Assembly (NCBI GenBank): GCA_003049465.1
Contig: PYSS01000047.1
Location: 1 to 64,000 of the forward strand
Source of the DNA: Magnaporthiopsis rhizophila
Taxonomy: Eukaryota; Ascomycota; Sordariomycetes; Magnaporthales; Magnaporthaceae
Direction of reading: 5' to 3'
Length of the DNA stretch: 64,000 nt
Position numbers and translations under genes: made by a program. Every line of letters starts with the position of its first letter. The first letter of the stretch is position 1. The notes beneath the pieces are model-generated. The model searched no databases. It was not told where the DNA came from and saw only the letters and a program-made list of their open reading frames with translations. Below, piece after piece: positions 33,794 through 45,596 of the stretch.

Positions 33794-35921
33794 ATGGCGC
33801 CCGCTGCCCCTCAGAAGTTTCCCCGGTCATGGGACGCGCTCACGCCGCCCCTCGCGGACTTCATCCTCGAGGCAGTGGCGTCCATGGGCTTCAAGGAGCT
33901 CACACCTGTCCAGGCCGCCACCCTCCCCCTTTTCAGAGGGAATAAGGATGTTGTGGTTGAGGTATGTAATTTGACTGATTTACTAGTGTGCATATGGGGT
34001 ACTAATTGTGGTTTATGATCAGGCAGTGACCGGCAGTGGAAAAACATTGGCATATCTGAGTGAGTTGAAACAACCTAGGGGCATAAAACTTGTGGAAATC
34101 ATGACAGCACCCGCTTCAATATCTTCCCGCTAACACCAAAGCGCAGTCCCTGTCATCGACCGGCTTCTCCGGAGGGAAGATGTCATCAAGCGCCATCATG
34201 TCGGCGCCGTCATAGTGTCGCCGACCCGCGAGCTGGCCATGCAGATTCACGGCGTGCTCACCTCGCTGATATCGTTCCACAGCCCATCAGCGGACCTCGT
34301 CCCCTTCCTCAAGGGTGACGAGAAGCGGCCGGAAACGACCGTGCCCGTCCTCGTCTCGCAGCTGCTGGTCGGCGGCACCGTCAAGGTGGCCCAGGACCTC
34401 TCGGCCTTCCTCCGCACGAGCCCCAACATCCTGGTCGGGACCCCGGGCCGGCTCGCCGAGCTGCTGTCGTCGCCGCACGTGCACACGCCGCAGTCGTCCT
34501 TCGAGGTCCTGGTGCTGGACGAGGCTGACCGCCTGCTGGATCAGGGCTTCCAGAACGAGCTCCAGCGCATATTGGGCTTCCTGCCCAAGCAGCGCCGGAC
34601 GGGCCTCTTCAGCGCCAGCGTCTCGGACGCCGTCGGCGAGCTGGTCCGCGCGGGGCTGCGGAATCCGCAGCGCGTCGCCGTCACGGTCAAGCGTCTGACC
34701 GACGGCGGCATCGTCGAGGATAGAAAAACACCTGCTAGTCTGCGGATGTCGTACCTCACCGTGCCCGCGAGTCAAAAGTGGCCGGCGCTCATTCAGTTCC
34801 TGAAGAAAGTGGAGCCAACGCCTTTGAGGACCATCATTTTTGTGTCATCTTGTTTCGCTGTCAAGTATGTGCTTATCCTCTCCTCTCCGTCTTGGACCTC
34901 TAGGGCTGGAAGCGGCGGTGAATGACGACTGACATGCCGACCCAGATACTTCCACGCTGTGATCGCCTCATTACTTCCCAAGGGAGTGTCCCTGATTCCA
35001 TTACACGGAAAACAGGAGCCCCAAGTTAGGGAAAAGTGTTTTGATCGTTTTGTTGGATCTTCTAGCCCGGCCGTGCTGCTCACCACAGATGTGGCTGCCA
35101 GGGGTCTCGATATTCCCCAAGTTGACGTCGTTTTTCAGTTTGATCCGCCATCAGACCCCAAGACGTTCCTCCACAGGGCCGGGCGTGCCGGCAGGGCAGG
35201 GAGGCGGGGCCTCGCCGTAGCTCTGTTACTACCTGGCCGTGAGCAGGACTACGTGGGGTTCCTCGAGGTCCGAAAGACGCCAATTATTCCACTCGAGAAC
35301 CCAGTGATCGACGTCTCCAGGGAGGAAGTCTCGGCGTTCGCGTCAGCCGTCAGGAAGCAGGCGCTTGCTGATAGGGAGGTGCTCATGCTCTCGCAGCGGG
35401 CGTTCGTGTCTTGGGCCAGGAGCTACATCGAGCACAAGGCCACCAGCATCTTCCGCATCACCGACATTGACTGGGTGGACACGGCCGAGGGCTGGGGTCT
35501 GCTGAGCCTACCCAAGATGCCCGAGCTCAAGGGAAGCGGCATCGACCGCGGCCTGGGCCTCGGCGTGGACCTGAACAGTGTCCAGTTCAAGGACAAGTCC
35601 AAGGAGAAGCAAAGGCAGGCTGAGATGGCCGAGGCCGAGGAGGCGAAGAGGAATGGCGGTGCAGCGGCGGCGGTCGCGGCTGTGGCGGCGAAGAAGAAGA
35701 AGAACGAAGCCTGGAGCGGCAGGCAGGGGCAGGAGGATGTGCGGGTGGCCCGGAGGGAGAAGAAAAAGCGCAAGAGGGATGCCGAGAGGACGTCCAAGAT
35801 GACGGACGAGGAAAAGCAGAAGCAGCGCGAGCTCGAGGAGCTTCTCGGCGAGGTCAGGAAGAAGACCAAGCAGGATGCTCTGCACGATGACGACGGCGAG
35901 TTTGGCGGGTTTGATGACTAG
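33794..35921 (+). CDS. SPB4: DEAD-box ATP-dependent rRNA helicase Spb4
   Basis: Nucleolar RNA helicase needed for 60S subunit maturation. Exons 33794-33961, 34023-34059, 34147-34864 and 34946-35921 join in frame to 632 aa, close to the yeast protein. Motifs: ELTPVQAATLPLF (Q motif region), AVTGSGKT (near residue 60), PTRELA (about 94), GTPGR (about 167), VLDEADRLLD (about 193), FSASVSDAV in place of SAT (about 223), TTDVAARGLDIP, and HRAGRAGRAG (about 385). The motif III change to SAS and the C-terminal extension DWVDTAEGWGLLSLPKMPEL are typical of Spb4. The end is Lys/Glu/Arg-rich. The 37-nt second exon splits the ATP-binding motif from the rest. It converges on the next gene with a gap of about 115 bp. 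Confidence 0.95.
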
Positions 35922-36035
35922 CACTACCAATTTTTGTGATTCCTACATCACGGACGCGTATAAACGCGGCTTATCAATTTAAATGAGTAACCGTTTCACA
36001 CGCACATGGTATCCTTTGCCACCTTGGCCAACAGC

Positions 36036-37810
36036 TCAGTCAGGGGTAACCCAGTACTCAAAGCGACTTGGATCCCCTGGGACTGGATAGTCGGACTTGT
36101 CCGCATCACCACCCCCAGATGTGTAACCCGAGTCCGAGGCCAGCATCGAGTTCGAATCAGCGAGCGGCACGTTCGAACTCGGGAAGTCGAAGCCATCAGC
36201 CGCCACGCATGGGTCGCTCTGGATGCCATGCCATGCCCAAAACTCGTCAAATGAATCACCCGAGTGCCCAAGCTCCTCGGGCTGGGGAGCTGGCGAGGTC
36301 ACTTGGACTGGCGGATCGGCTTGGGGAGTAAAGCCACTGTTGGGTGGTGCGCTGGACTCGCCGTTCAGATTCGGCGCCGAGCCAGCCGGTGCAGCCGGGG
36401 ATGCCCCGAACGCCTCCGGCTGTGACGCCTCGGACTCCTCCATCTTGCGGTAGCTTTGGAGGAGGGTCAGCTGGAGGCCGTGGACCATGTTGATGACGCG
36501 GCTCTTGAGGACCTCCTCGACAAAGTTGAGCTCCCGCTCGACCTCCTGCTCGAGCTGGCGTCTCACCAGGGGCGGCAGCTCCCTGCGTAGGTAGTCTTCG
36601 AAGCCCTCTAGTTCGCCCTTGTTCAAGTCATTATCCTCGTAGTCTACGAACAATCCACCATGTTAGCACGTTTTTTATACGCAAAAATCGACGGAGCTTT
36701 TTATTATCATGGGTGAATTCAACTTACAGGGACTCGGGATCTCCTCCGCACGCACGTCGGGGAAGAGGATCTGGTACATCTGGCGCCACTTCTGCTCCTC
36801 GGTCAGGTCCTCGGTGCCGCCGCCGGCGCGGCCCTTCTTACGGGATCGCAGCCGCTTCTCCTGGGCCTGCGTGAAGCCGTCGTGCAGCTCGGGCTCGCGG
36901 ACCTCGCACGGCTCCGGGGCCCTGGCGTGCGTGCTGAGCTCATCCTCCGCCTCGAACCGCTCGCAGCAGCGAGGACAGGTGTATCTCGGCAGCGTGTGCT
37001 TTCTGTACAGGTGTTCCCTGTGGCAAAAAAAGGAGTGTTAGTTAGTCGGTCAAGGCCAGAAGAAGCTGGTTGAGATGTTGTGTAGAAAGATTAATGACGT
37101 ACTTCATCCGGTGGACGAAATCCCATCCTGGCCCGCAGCAGGGACGCTGCTGCTTGTACTTGCGCGCGTTATGCTTATAATAAGGACATGCCAGTTTTAC
37201 CCTCTCGTTGCTGTCGTTTGGCGTCCCGATTCTCGGCCGCTTTCCGCGCCTTTTATCGTCACCTTCACCACTGCCGCTATCTTGGTCCGACTGGTCACCA
37301 CCGCCGGCCCGTTTCAGTCTCTGGGTGCTGTTGTTTTGGCCTGTGCTGGCCCGGGAGGAGGAACTGCTGCTTCCCCCTGGGAGCGCCGTGCTTCCGGAAG
37401 ACGTCCCACCTGAGCCCTCAGCAAGCCTGTCCAGGACCTCGAGGCGTCTCCTAAGTTTTTTCCCTGGACGCGTTGCAGGACAAATGTCAGTTTTCCGTCG
37501 GGACAGACCGTGATCATATTTGTCCGAGATACGCGGTTTGCTTACGATAGCTGCGCTGGGCAATGCGGTTGGATATCCTGCGTCGCTCCGCCAGGTCCGA
37601 AATCTTAGGACCATTTCTCGTCCGGGCTGGCAGCAGCCACGAAGGGGGAGTCGGTACTCGTGGAGGATCCCACCACGGCCAAGGGAGCGGTCTTGCTCCT
37701 CGTAAGGGAGTGTTTGGGCGGGGAGGTGACGCCAAGCTTTCTGTGGAGCCACTGGACAAAAAAGGACATGACCTTGTCGACAATGATGGATTTAGGTAGG
37801 CTTGAACCAT
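36036..37810 (-). CDS. Putative transcription factor: bZIP basic region plus C2H2-like zinc-finger block
   Basis: Exons 37810-37546, 37463-37103, 37017-36728 and 36643-36036 join in frame to 507 aa. Near residues 68-100 is a fungal bZIP basic region (ERRRISNRIAQRSYR, then KKLRRRLEVLDRLAE) split by intron 1; the zipper looks short. A Ser/Gly/Asp-rich linker leads to a Cys/His-rich block typical of an ascomycete-specific zinc-finger family: ACPYYKHNARKYKQQRPC, GPGWDFVHRMK, EHLYRKHTLPRYTCPRC, ERFEAEDEL. It is followed by QEKRLRSRKKG and EEQKWRQMYQILFPD. A helical Arg/Glu-rich region and an acidic, Pro-rich tail end the protein. A second overlapping frame at the 5' end (37605-38108) could suggest another first exon, but only the Met at 37810 runs continuously into the basic region. 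Targets unknown. Confidence 0.82.
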
Positions 37811-39145
37811 CCGTGTCGTCTGACGAGGATACGTATTCTTGGGACTCGGTTGTCGCCGTGGTTGCGGTCTCGCTCTGGGCTGTGGGCGCCTCCCTGAGCC
37901 ATCTTTGGACGCTGCCTGACGACTGCAGTTGACGGCGGACCTCGTTATCGAATGTGATTGTGTTCTGGGTCCAGTTGGACCCGGTGTTGAATGGGCTGGA
38001 CTGGTATATGGCCATGACAGGCCCTCGCTTAGAACACTCCATATCTGCGCTTTTAAAACCGCAAATACGGCTTGGAAACGAGGAAGACACAGGAAGCGAG
38101 ATAACCAAAGTGCGGAATTACAAGATATTAAAGGACGAAAGTCAGCACATGGCTGTTAAAAAATCGCCCCCGATAGGGCTTGCACAGCCACCGCACATGG
38201 ACTTGCGCCCGGTATGCTCAAGGGTGAAGTTCTGCGCGGCTGCGTAAAACCCCGGATTGGATTTCCTCCGCAGTGAGACTGGGTTTGAGCACTAACATGA
38301 CACTGCCTCGGGACGTACAATACGCAAATAGAGCTCCGGACGTGTACGAAGTGCGCAACAAGGCAGGTTGTTTAAAAGAATGGATCTGACATATAGGAGA
38401 TATGGGAAATAGGAAAGCATATAGCAAACAGGGAAGACATATTAGATAATGTGAGTCCCGATAAGCGTTGTTCGCCCTGGAGAATTCCATTTCCCATACC
38501 CGTGCCTCTAGGCACGTAGGATCAAGCAAGCTCTCCGAGAAACTAACTACTTTACCTAGGTATTCAGGAATAAGTGCATGTAAACACCCGGGCGCGGGGT
38601 TGAGATCTTCCAAGTGGGGTTGAATGCCCACTAGCGGCCTGGCGACAGACCAACAAAGACAACCCAGTGCATCGGCTGCACTATATACCGGCAGCAGGTA
38701 TCTTCCTTGGTAAGAGTAATACCAGGGACAAAAAGAACTCGAAGGACTGAGAGAAATAGGAATTACAAGTTGAATAAAGACAAATTCAAGGATGGCCAGA
38801 AATGCAGAATGGGACTGGGAATGACAGGGATGTGGGACGTCAGATGCCTCCAGCCGGTGCCTGAAACGGCTGCCTGTGACCCTGTCATGATCGATGCTGT
38901 GGCCTGTTCCCAATTAGCCACATGTCCAGCACTGGCACCGCCTTTGGGCAACAACCTGCCGCCGCCTGTTTGATTCAAACTACCAAACTTCACAACAATC
39001 CCCCGGGCTGGTCCTGCATTTTCGCCTTTCGGACCCAATCGAATCGAATCTGGGCGCTTAGCATTTCGAGCCGGCCAACCCGACTGAGCTGCCGCAAGCC
39101 ATTCATCCCGCCACACCACCTCATAACCCCCGATCTCCGACAGCG
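37811..39145. promoter_or_regulatory. Divergent intergenic region of the bZIP gene and SEC18
   Basis: 1.3 kb. A minus-strand frame of 231 codons at 38218-38913 has no domain, skewed composition and no splice partners, so I treat it as chance. No clear TATA box. Confidence 0.45.
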
Positions 39146-41804
39146 ATGGACGCCCGGAACAACCTCTTCGGGCAGGGCCCGCGGGCGGGCGGCGGCGGTC
39201 TCCCGGGCCGCCAAGTGCAGCGCGGGCCCGGCGGCCCACCACCCCAGCAGGGCTATGGCGGCGGTGGCTACGGTGCTCCCCAGCAGCAGCAGGGTTACGG
39301 CGGCGGAGGCGGCGGCTACAGTGCTCCCCAGCAGCAGCAGAGCTACGGCGGCGGAGGCGGCGGCGGAGGCGCACCACCGCCGCAGCAGCAAAGACAACAA
39401 GGCGGTGGTGGATACGGAGCCCCTCCCCCCGGCAACTACGGCCAGCAGTCGTTGGGCGGCCGCAAGGTCCGCCTCCGGCCGGCCAAGGTTGAGGACAAGA
39501 ACCTGCAGAACATCTATATCTTCACCAACATCTGCGCCGTTTCGCCCGAGGACTTCCCCGTATCCGGAGATGGCGACCTCTACATACGCCTCAGCGGCCC
39601 GATGATGAGGGGCCAGGACTACGTCGTCATGGGCCGCCCGACACCTGGCTTCCCGCGCGGCGGCATCGGCCTGTCGGAGCCGCAGAGGACGTGGATGAAC
39701 GTGGCTGTCATGGACGAGCTCGAGGGCGAGCTCTACGACCCGCTCGGCGGCGGCACGCCGTACCTTGGATCCATGGACGTCGAGGTCGGCTTTGCGTCTA
39801 GCAAAAAGTTCACCGAAGAGGCGTATGACCAGGAAGAGCTGGAGAAGGCGATACAAAAGACGTTTTCGAACCAGATGTTCGCGCCGCGCCAGCGCGTGCT
39901 GCTCGACATCAGGAGCATACCGCTCGTCATCGTCGTCAAGACGGTCACGCTTGTCGACCTGAGCATGGGCGAGAAGCCCGGATCCCAGACGAGCTCCGAC
40001 CCGGGGTCCCGCGGTGTGCTGACGACCCAAACGAGCGTCAACTTCTTCCGCGACACCAAGTCGCCCATCAAGCTCAAGGCGTCCAGCCGCAAGGCTGCCT
40101 CCAACTCCATCGTGTCGCCCGACTTCAAATTCGAGGACATGGGCATCGGCGGTCTCGACACCGAGTTCAGCACCATCTTCCGTCGTGCCTTCGCCTCGCG
40201 CATCTTCCCGCCCGGCCTGATTGAGCGGCTCGGCATCATGCACGTCAAGGGAATCCTGCTTTACGGACCCCCCGGTACAGGCAAGACGCTGATTGCCCGC
40301 CAAATTGGAAAGATGCTCAACGCGAGGGAGCCAAAGGTCATCAACGGACCCGAGGTGCTGAACAAGTACGTCGGCCAGTCTGAGGAGAACATCCGCAAGA
40401 TGTTCGCCGACGCGGAGAAGGAGTACAAGGAGAAGGGCGACGAAAGCGACCTCCACATCATCATCTTCGACGAGCTGGACGCCGTCTGCAAGCAGCGTGG
40501 CTCCGGCTCTGGGGGTGGCACTGGGGTCGGCGACAGCGTCGTCAACCAGCTCCTGTCCAAGCTGGATGGTGTAGACCAACTGAACAACATCCTGCTCATC
40601 GGAATGACGAACCGCAAAGATATGATTGATGATGCTCTGCTCCGTCCGGGCCGTCTCGAGGTGCAGATCGAGATCAGCTTGCCAGACGAGCCTGGCCGCG
40701 AACAGATTCTCAAGATCCACACCTCCAAGATGGTCAAGAATAACGTCATCGAGGCGGACGTGGACACGGCGGAACTGGCGGCCAAGACCAAGAACTTCTC
40801 GGGAGCCGAGCTGAACGGCCTGGTCAAGTCGGCAACGTCGTTCGCTTTCAACCGACACATCAAGGTGGGCACCATGGCCGGCGTTTCGGACTCGGTGGCC
40901 GAGATGAAGGTCAACCGAGCCGACTTCCTCAACGCGCTCGCCGAGGTGAAGCCGGCGTTCGGCGTGGACGAGGATGAGCTCGGGGAGAGCATCGTATACG
41001 GCATCATGGACTACTCGCCAGCCATCCGAGGCATCCTCAACGATGGCATGGAGTTCGTCAACAACGTGCGGCAGATGGAGCAGCTGAAGCACTTGTCGGT
41101 GCTGCTGCACGGCCCCCCGGGCTCGGGCAAGACGGCGCTGGCGGCGCACATCGCCATCAAATCCGACTTCCCCTTCGTCAAGATCATCACGCCCATGAGC
41201 CTCCTGGGCTACAGGGACGAGGTGGCCAAGAAGGACTACGTGCAAAAGGTCTTCACCGACGCGTACAAGTCGCCGCTTAGCCTGTTGATCCTAGACAACA
41301 TTGAGCGCATGATCGAGTGGAACCCCATCGGCCCGCGCATGTCCAACACCATGGTGCAGGCCATTCTCACGCTCCTCAAGGCACCACCGCCAAAGGTCGG
41401 TTTCTTTTCCGCGTCCACTTACTACCATTTCCATCTTGCACCTATGCATCTGCTAACAGATGACCGAACAGGGCCACCGCCTGCTGGTTCTCGCCACGAC
41501 GTCGCGGCGGAGCGTGCTGGACCAGCTGGACATTATGGACTCGTTCGACCGCGAGATCGCGGTGCCGGCGGTCCGGAATCCCAAGGAGCTGGGCGAGGTG
41601 CTGACCGAGTCACAGCTTTTTGAACCGTCGGACGTCAACGCCTGCCTCAACGGAGTGCAGGGAATCACGGGCACCGACAGCATTGGCGTCGGCGTGAAGA
41701 CGGTGTTGAGCACCGCAGCGGGCGCGCAGATGGCCAGGGACCCCATCGACCGGTTCGCGGAACTGCTGTCGAGGGCTGTGGTTAGCAGCACGAGGCAGTA
41801 CTAG
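39146..41804 (+). CDS. SEC18: Vesicle-fusing ATPase Sec18 (NSF)
   Basis: Hexameric AAA+ ATPase that, with SNAP (Sec17), disassembles cis-SNARE complexes for ER-Golgi, Golgi and vacuolar fusion. Exon 39146-41395, a 76-nt intron (41396-41471, GT..CAG), exon 41472-41804; 860 aa. Residues 1-100 are a Gly/Gln/Tyr-rich low-complexity extension (QQGYGGGGYGAPQQQQ) that is longer than in yeast. The N domain follows. D1 has Walker A GPPGTGKT (about 374) and Walker B IIFDELDA (about 440). D2 has GPPGSGKT (about 656) and LLILDNIER. The frame stays open through the intron for a while, but only the spliced form restores GHRLLVLATTSRRS with the normal C-terminus. Confidence in identity is very high. Confidence 0.97.
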
Positions 41805-42287
41805 AATAGAGCATATATAGAAATGATCATTCTTCCAGCTCTTTCCTAATTCTTGTTCATTTTACGTTGCGTCGCGAAGAAACCGTTTTGGGGCGCTAGG
41901 GGGCTTGAATAGGGTTAGGGTAACCTGCGGCTATGCCTGAGCGGGCGGTGATGTAAGCGGGCCTGGGCAGGTCGCTCCAACGCATGGAGGTGGAAACCTG
42001 GCCTAATTGAATGCCAACACGACACGCACCCGCACGCCAACCACGACACGGCTCTGCCCACCAAAGACGGCCAGTAAAACACCATCGCGAGCCAAATCCG
42101 CACTGCAAGTCTGCCCGGACAGATTTAATTCCAGGCGCAGCTTAGCGACCCTCAGGTTCGTTCCTCGACCGCCTCCGAAGCAGCTCCGCCGACCGCCGGT
42201 GCCCGTGGCCCGTCCCAGAGCTAACAGCACCAATACAGAAAGCCAGCCTCTACCCTCTATCCACCATCCGAGACACATCCCGCGACC
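41805..42287. other. SEC18-OST4 intergenic region
   Basis: About 480 bp holding the SEC18 3' end and OST4 promoter. No gene seen. A C/A-rich leader precedes the OST4 start. Confidence 0.5.
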
Positions 42288-42464
42288 ATGATTTCAGACA
42301 ACGATCTCTACAGGATTGCCATCCTGCTCGGCTCCGCGGCCATGGTCCTGATCGTGGTGTACCACTTCGTCGAAGTCAACACTGCCGAAAGCGAGCAGGC
42401 CAAGGCAAAGAAGGTTGCAGGTTCAAGGACAGGAGCCCAACCCGCCAAGGCTGCGCCGAGATGA
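42288..42464 (+). CDS. OST4: Oligosaccharyltransferase subunit Ost4 (micro-protein)
   Basis: Ost4 is a tiny single-helix ER membrane subunit that stabilises the Stt3-Ost3/6 part of the N-glycosylation complex. The frame encodes 58 aa starting MISDNDLYRIAILLGSAA, followed by MVLIVVYHFVEVN. This is the characteristic Ost4 start: a short lumenal end, then one transmembrane helix of about 20 residues. The cytosolic tail is polar and basic (AKAKK ... QPAKAAPR) and about 20 residues longer than in yeast. No intron is needed. It lies about 480 bp downstream of SEC18 on the same strand. The gene is short enough to be missed by common ORF length cut-offs. Confidence 0.93.
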   Translation: MISDNDLYRIAILLGSAAMVLIVVYHFVEVNTAESEQAKAKKVAGSRTGAQPAKAAPR

Positions 42465-43717
42465 CGATGCTCCTCGACGGAAGTTGGAGGCACGGGCACG
42501 GGAGGCTATCTGGCTGGAAAACAAAGCTTGGTGGACAGGCAGGCAACAGGGGGACGGGAGACGGGAGACGGGAGACAAGCGACAGCGGATACATGTACGA
42601 TGTTTGGAGGACGAAGCAGAGCCATGATACCACCACCATAGACAAAAAAAAAAATCAGTCGCAATTTCTCAGCATAACGCTGCATATCACGACGAATTTA
42701 ACGTGCCTCCGCCTTCCAAAATCCAAGATAGAATGATGGGGAGTATGGGTTCCGGGACTAGGCGTCCGGCACATAGAATGCAGCATAGATTATCAGTCAC
42801 AGTATAGATCTCGCCGGTCTCCGCGGTCGGCTAGGTTTGGGACAAAGGATACCTCCTTGGGCTTTGACCGCAAGCAAACCGGGCAACTTGCTGCCGCCTG
42901 GGCGATAAGCGTCGGAGCAAAAAGAGCACACCACGTGTCTCGTGGATAAAGGGGCAGCCCGAACCGTCGCCTTTCCATGGATGAAAGCTCGGCAAGCGCA
43001 GCGAATGACGACGAATCGAGCTTCGGCGCGACGCTTGCAGTCAGGCAGCCAACCAGGGACCCACCTGGGGACTGAGCTTTGCATCGCCCCCCCTGTGGGG
43101 TTTGAGTCAGAAATTGGATGCGGCAGGCCTGGGCTGCCAAGAACGTCCTAGCGCATTTTTCGCACTCGACAACACACGGCGCCACAGCCCGCGCCTTTTT
43201 GTTTGCCTCTCTGGGTCGCGCGCCCCTTCCGGTCCCGTCGCCCTTTGTGATGAAAAGCTCCCTCCCACTTCCCTTTTCTCTCACTCTCCCCATCCCCAAA
43301 ACAACAACCACGCCAACCCGCAAGAGTGAACGACAAATTCCTCCGTCCAAAGCTCATCGTTTCTTCCTTTTTACCCCAGGCTGCACCCAACTTCGCCAGC
43401 CTTTGTTTTTAATTTGCCACCCCCGCCTTCTTCATTTCTCCTCCGTCGCGCAGTAATCACTCGCGACCTTCACCTTCCGCCATCTTGGCGTTTGCGACCT
43501 CTCCGGCTCTGCCTTGCCGTCGCGCGATCCAGACCGACCTCTCCGTCGCTTTTAATATCTGCCACCAAACCAAGCCAACCCACCATCTTCGCGGCTCTCA
43601 ACCCCTAGAATTTTGAGTCGCTCTCTCGCCACCTGAAGCCGTTTGTCACGATCGCGTCTCGGTCGTGTCTCAGCGCTCTCTCACCAACCCGTCACCTTTC
43701 TCTCACCACCCTTCAAA
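42465..43717. promoter_or_regulatory. OST4 3' region and YRA1 promoter/leader
   Basis: 1.25 kb. The last 450 bp (43260-43717) are strongly pyrimidine-rich with many CTCTC and CCTTC tracts. This fits the CT-rich leaders before start codons of highly expressed filamentous-fungal genes. No separate gene seen. Confidence 0.5.
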
Positions 43718-45596
43718 ATGTCGGCCAACAAGCTCGACAAGTCTCTCGACGAGATCCTCTCCACCCAGCGCCGCACATCCGGCCGCAAGGCTGGCTCTGC
43801 CCGTCGTTCCACTGGCGGTCGCCCGGCCACCACCGCCCCCGTCGGCGGTGTCCAGAAGAACCCGAGGTCCACTCGCAATGCCGCCGCGAAACCCGCTCCT
43901 AGCAAGCCGGCTTCCGCTCCAGGCACGAGCAAGATTGTGGTCTCGAACATGGTATGTAACATCACAATCCAGCTGGTCATTTTGCCTCATCCTCGAACAT
44001 CAAGCTGATTCCCTATGCAGCCGAAGGACGTGACCGAAGCGCACATCAAGGTATGTTACCGATAAGGTCATTTGACCTTGCGCATTTCGTGGGGGCAATC
44101 CATCGCCTATTCTTCCGCCGGATTTGAGCGTTTGCTTCTCGAACGGACGTCGTTATCGTTCGAAACCTCTTCCTAAAGAGGTCATCCTGTCGGCTCAGCC
44201 GTCAGGATTCATCCTTCCAACAATGTCCGCGCACGGTGGCACGTCGCTGCGGACATGGAAGTTGAAGCCTATTCTCCGTGTCGCACACGCGCACCCATGA
44301 CTGTTGCACTGCGCCGAGGGTAGCCTGGCAAGCTCCCTGGCCAGTCCGGTCGCGCTGTCGGCCACATACTGGAGAGGCTGTCACCCCACCGACGGAGAGC
44401 TTCCAGCTCCGACGGAACCGTCGTCACCACTGTGTGGCTGGTCCCCCGGAATTCGAACCTTTGCTGTCATGTCCAGATGCAAGCAGTGAGCAGTGAGCAG
44501 AGGCAGCTCTTCGTCCAGTTTCTTTGAGAGGTGCTTGCGGGGGCACACCCTCGCTTCGACAATCGGACGTCCCATCGAAACAACGGCGCCTGGACTGAGT
44601 CCATTCCGGAATCTCGAGGGCGGACCGATCGAGGTGGTCTAGCGCCTCGGAACCGAACAAGATCTGAAGGGAGGGGGATGGGACCGCCCCATTGTTGGGG
44701 GCCGATGCGAAGGTTGTCGGTCTCTGGCGTGACTTGCTGGGGCACATGGGGACCCTTTTGCGCAATTTGGATCGCATCACCGCGAGTGTGCCCTCCTTGT
44801 CGCTATCCGTGGGTCTCTCTCATGTGCACAGCAAGGGCTCACTGCGCTGCTTGCTCTCGAATGGTGATGTTTCGAACGACGCGATGTGAACGACGGAATC
44901 TCCCTCGAATGCCAGCCGACCCGCCGGGTAGAATCGAAACGAAACCGGTGTTGCGAAACTCGGACAAACTCTCACGGATGCTAATCACCATTCCTTCATT
45001 ACAGGAGTACTTCGGCAAATCTATTGGAACTGTCAAGAAGGTTGAGATCTCATACGGCCCTGGAGGAGTTAGCCGCGGTATTGCCACGATCATCTTCGCC
45101 CAGGCCGATGCGGCCAGCAAGGCCTTCCAGGACCTGAACGGTATTCTCATCGACCAAAGGCCCATCAAGGTCGAGGTTGTCGTCTCCTCTGCCGACCAGA
45201 TTCCCACGCCCAAGACTCTGAGTCAGCGCATTACGTATGTTTGATCCAGACATTTCACGCCTCGCACCCGTCCATGAGTTCTCATAACTAACAGTGCCTT
45301 CATCTCACAGCCACAATCAACCCAAGGCTCAGCCCAAGTCCGCCGCTTCGGACAAGCGGGGCTCTACCGCTACCGCCAACGGCGCTGCCACCAAAGGCGT
45401 GAAGGGTGCGAAGAAAGCCGACAACCCCCGTCGCGCCCGCAACGCCCGGCCGGCCAAGAAGACCGCTGAGGAGCTCGACTCGGAGATGGCCGACTACTTC
45501 CAGGGTGGCGAGAACAATAACGCTGATGCGGCCAACACCACCGCTCCGGTAGCTGGTGCCGGCGGCGACGCCGCCATGGAGGAGGATATCCTGTAA
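43718..45596 (+). CDS. YRA1: mRNA export adaptor Yra1/ALY (RRM protein)
   Basis: RNA-binding adaptor that links spliced mRNA to the Mex67 export receptor. Exons 43718-43951, 44021-44050, 45005-45234 and 45311-45596 join in frame to 259 aa. The N-terminus MSANKLDKSLDEILST is the conserved UAP56/Sub2-binding box. A basic Arg/Gly/Pro region follows, then one RRM (KIVVSNMPKDVTEAHIK, EYFGKSIGTVKKVEISYGP, GIATIIFAQADAASKAF). A basic Ala/Lys region comes next, and the C-terminal box (AEELDSEMADYFQ) is again Sub2-binding type. The RRM is interrupted by an intron of 954 nt, while the other two are 69 and 76 nt. Confidence 0.95.
44051..45004 (+). other. Very long intron inside the YRA1 RRM
   Basis: 954 nt from donor GTATGT to acceptor TTACAG, with a plausible branch site (TGCTAATC) about 20 nt before the acceptor. 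It splits the RRM between HIK and EYF. Frames inside it are interrupted and show no protein family. Other introns in this window are mostly under 210 nt. Confidence 0.9.

Noticed and set aside
37605..38108. Alternative first exon for the bZIP gene
   Set aside because: It would need a 31-nt intron to reach the basic-region frame; the Met at 37810 reads through directly.
38218..38913. 231-codon minus-strand frame upstream of SEC18
   Set aside because: No signal, domain or conserved pattern; composition looks random and splice partners are lacking.
38990..41245. 751-codon minus-strand frame
   Set aside because: Perfectly antisense to SEC18; caused by GC-rich codon bias.
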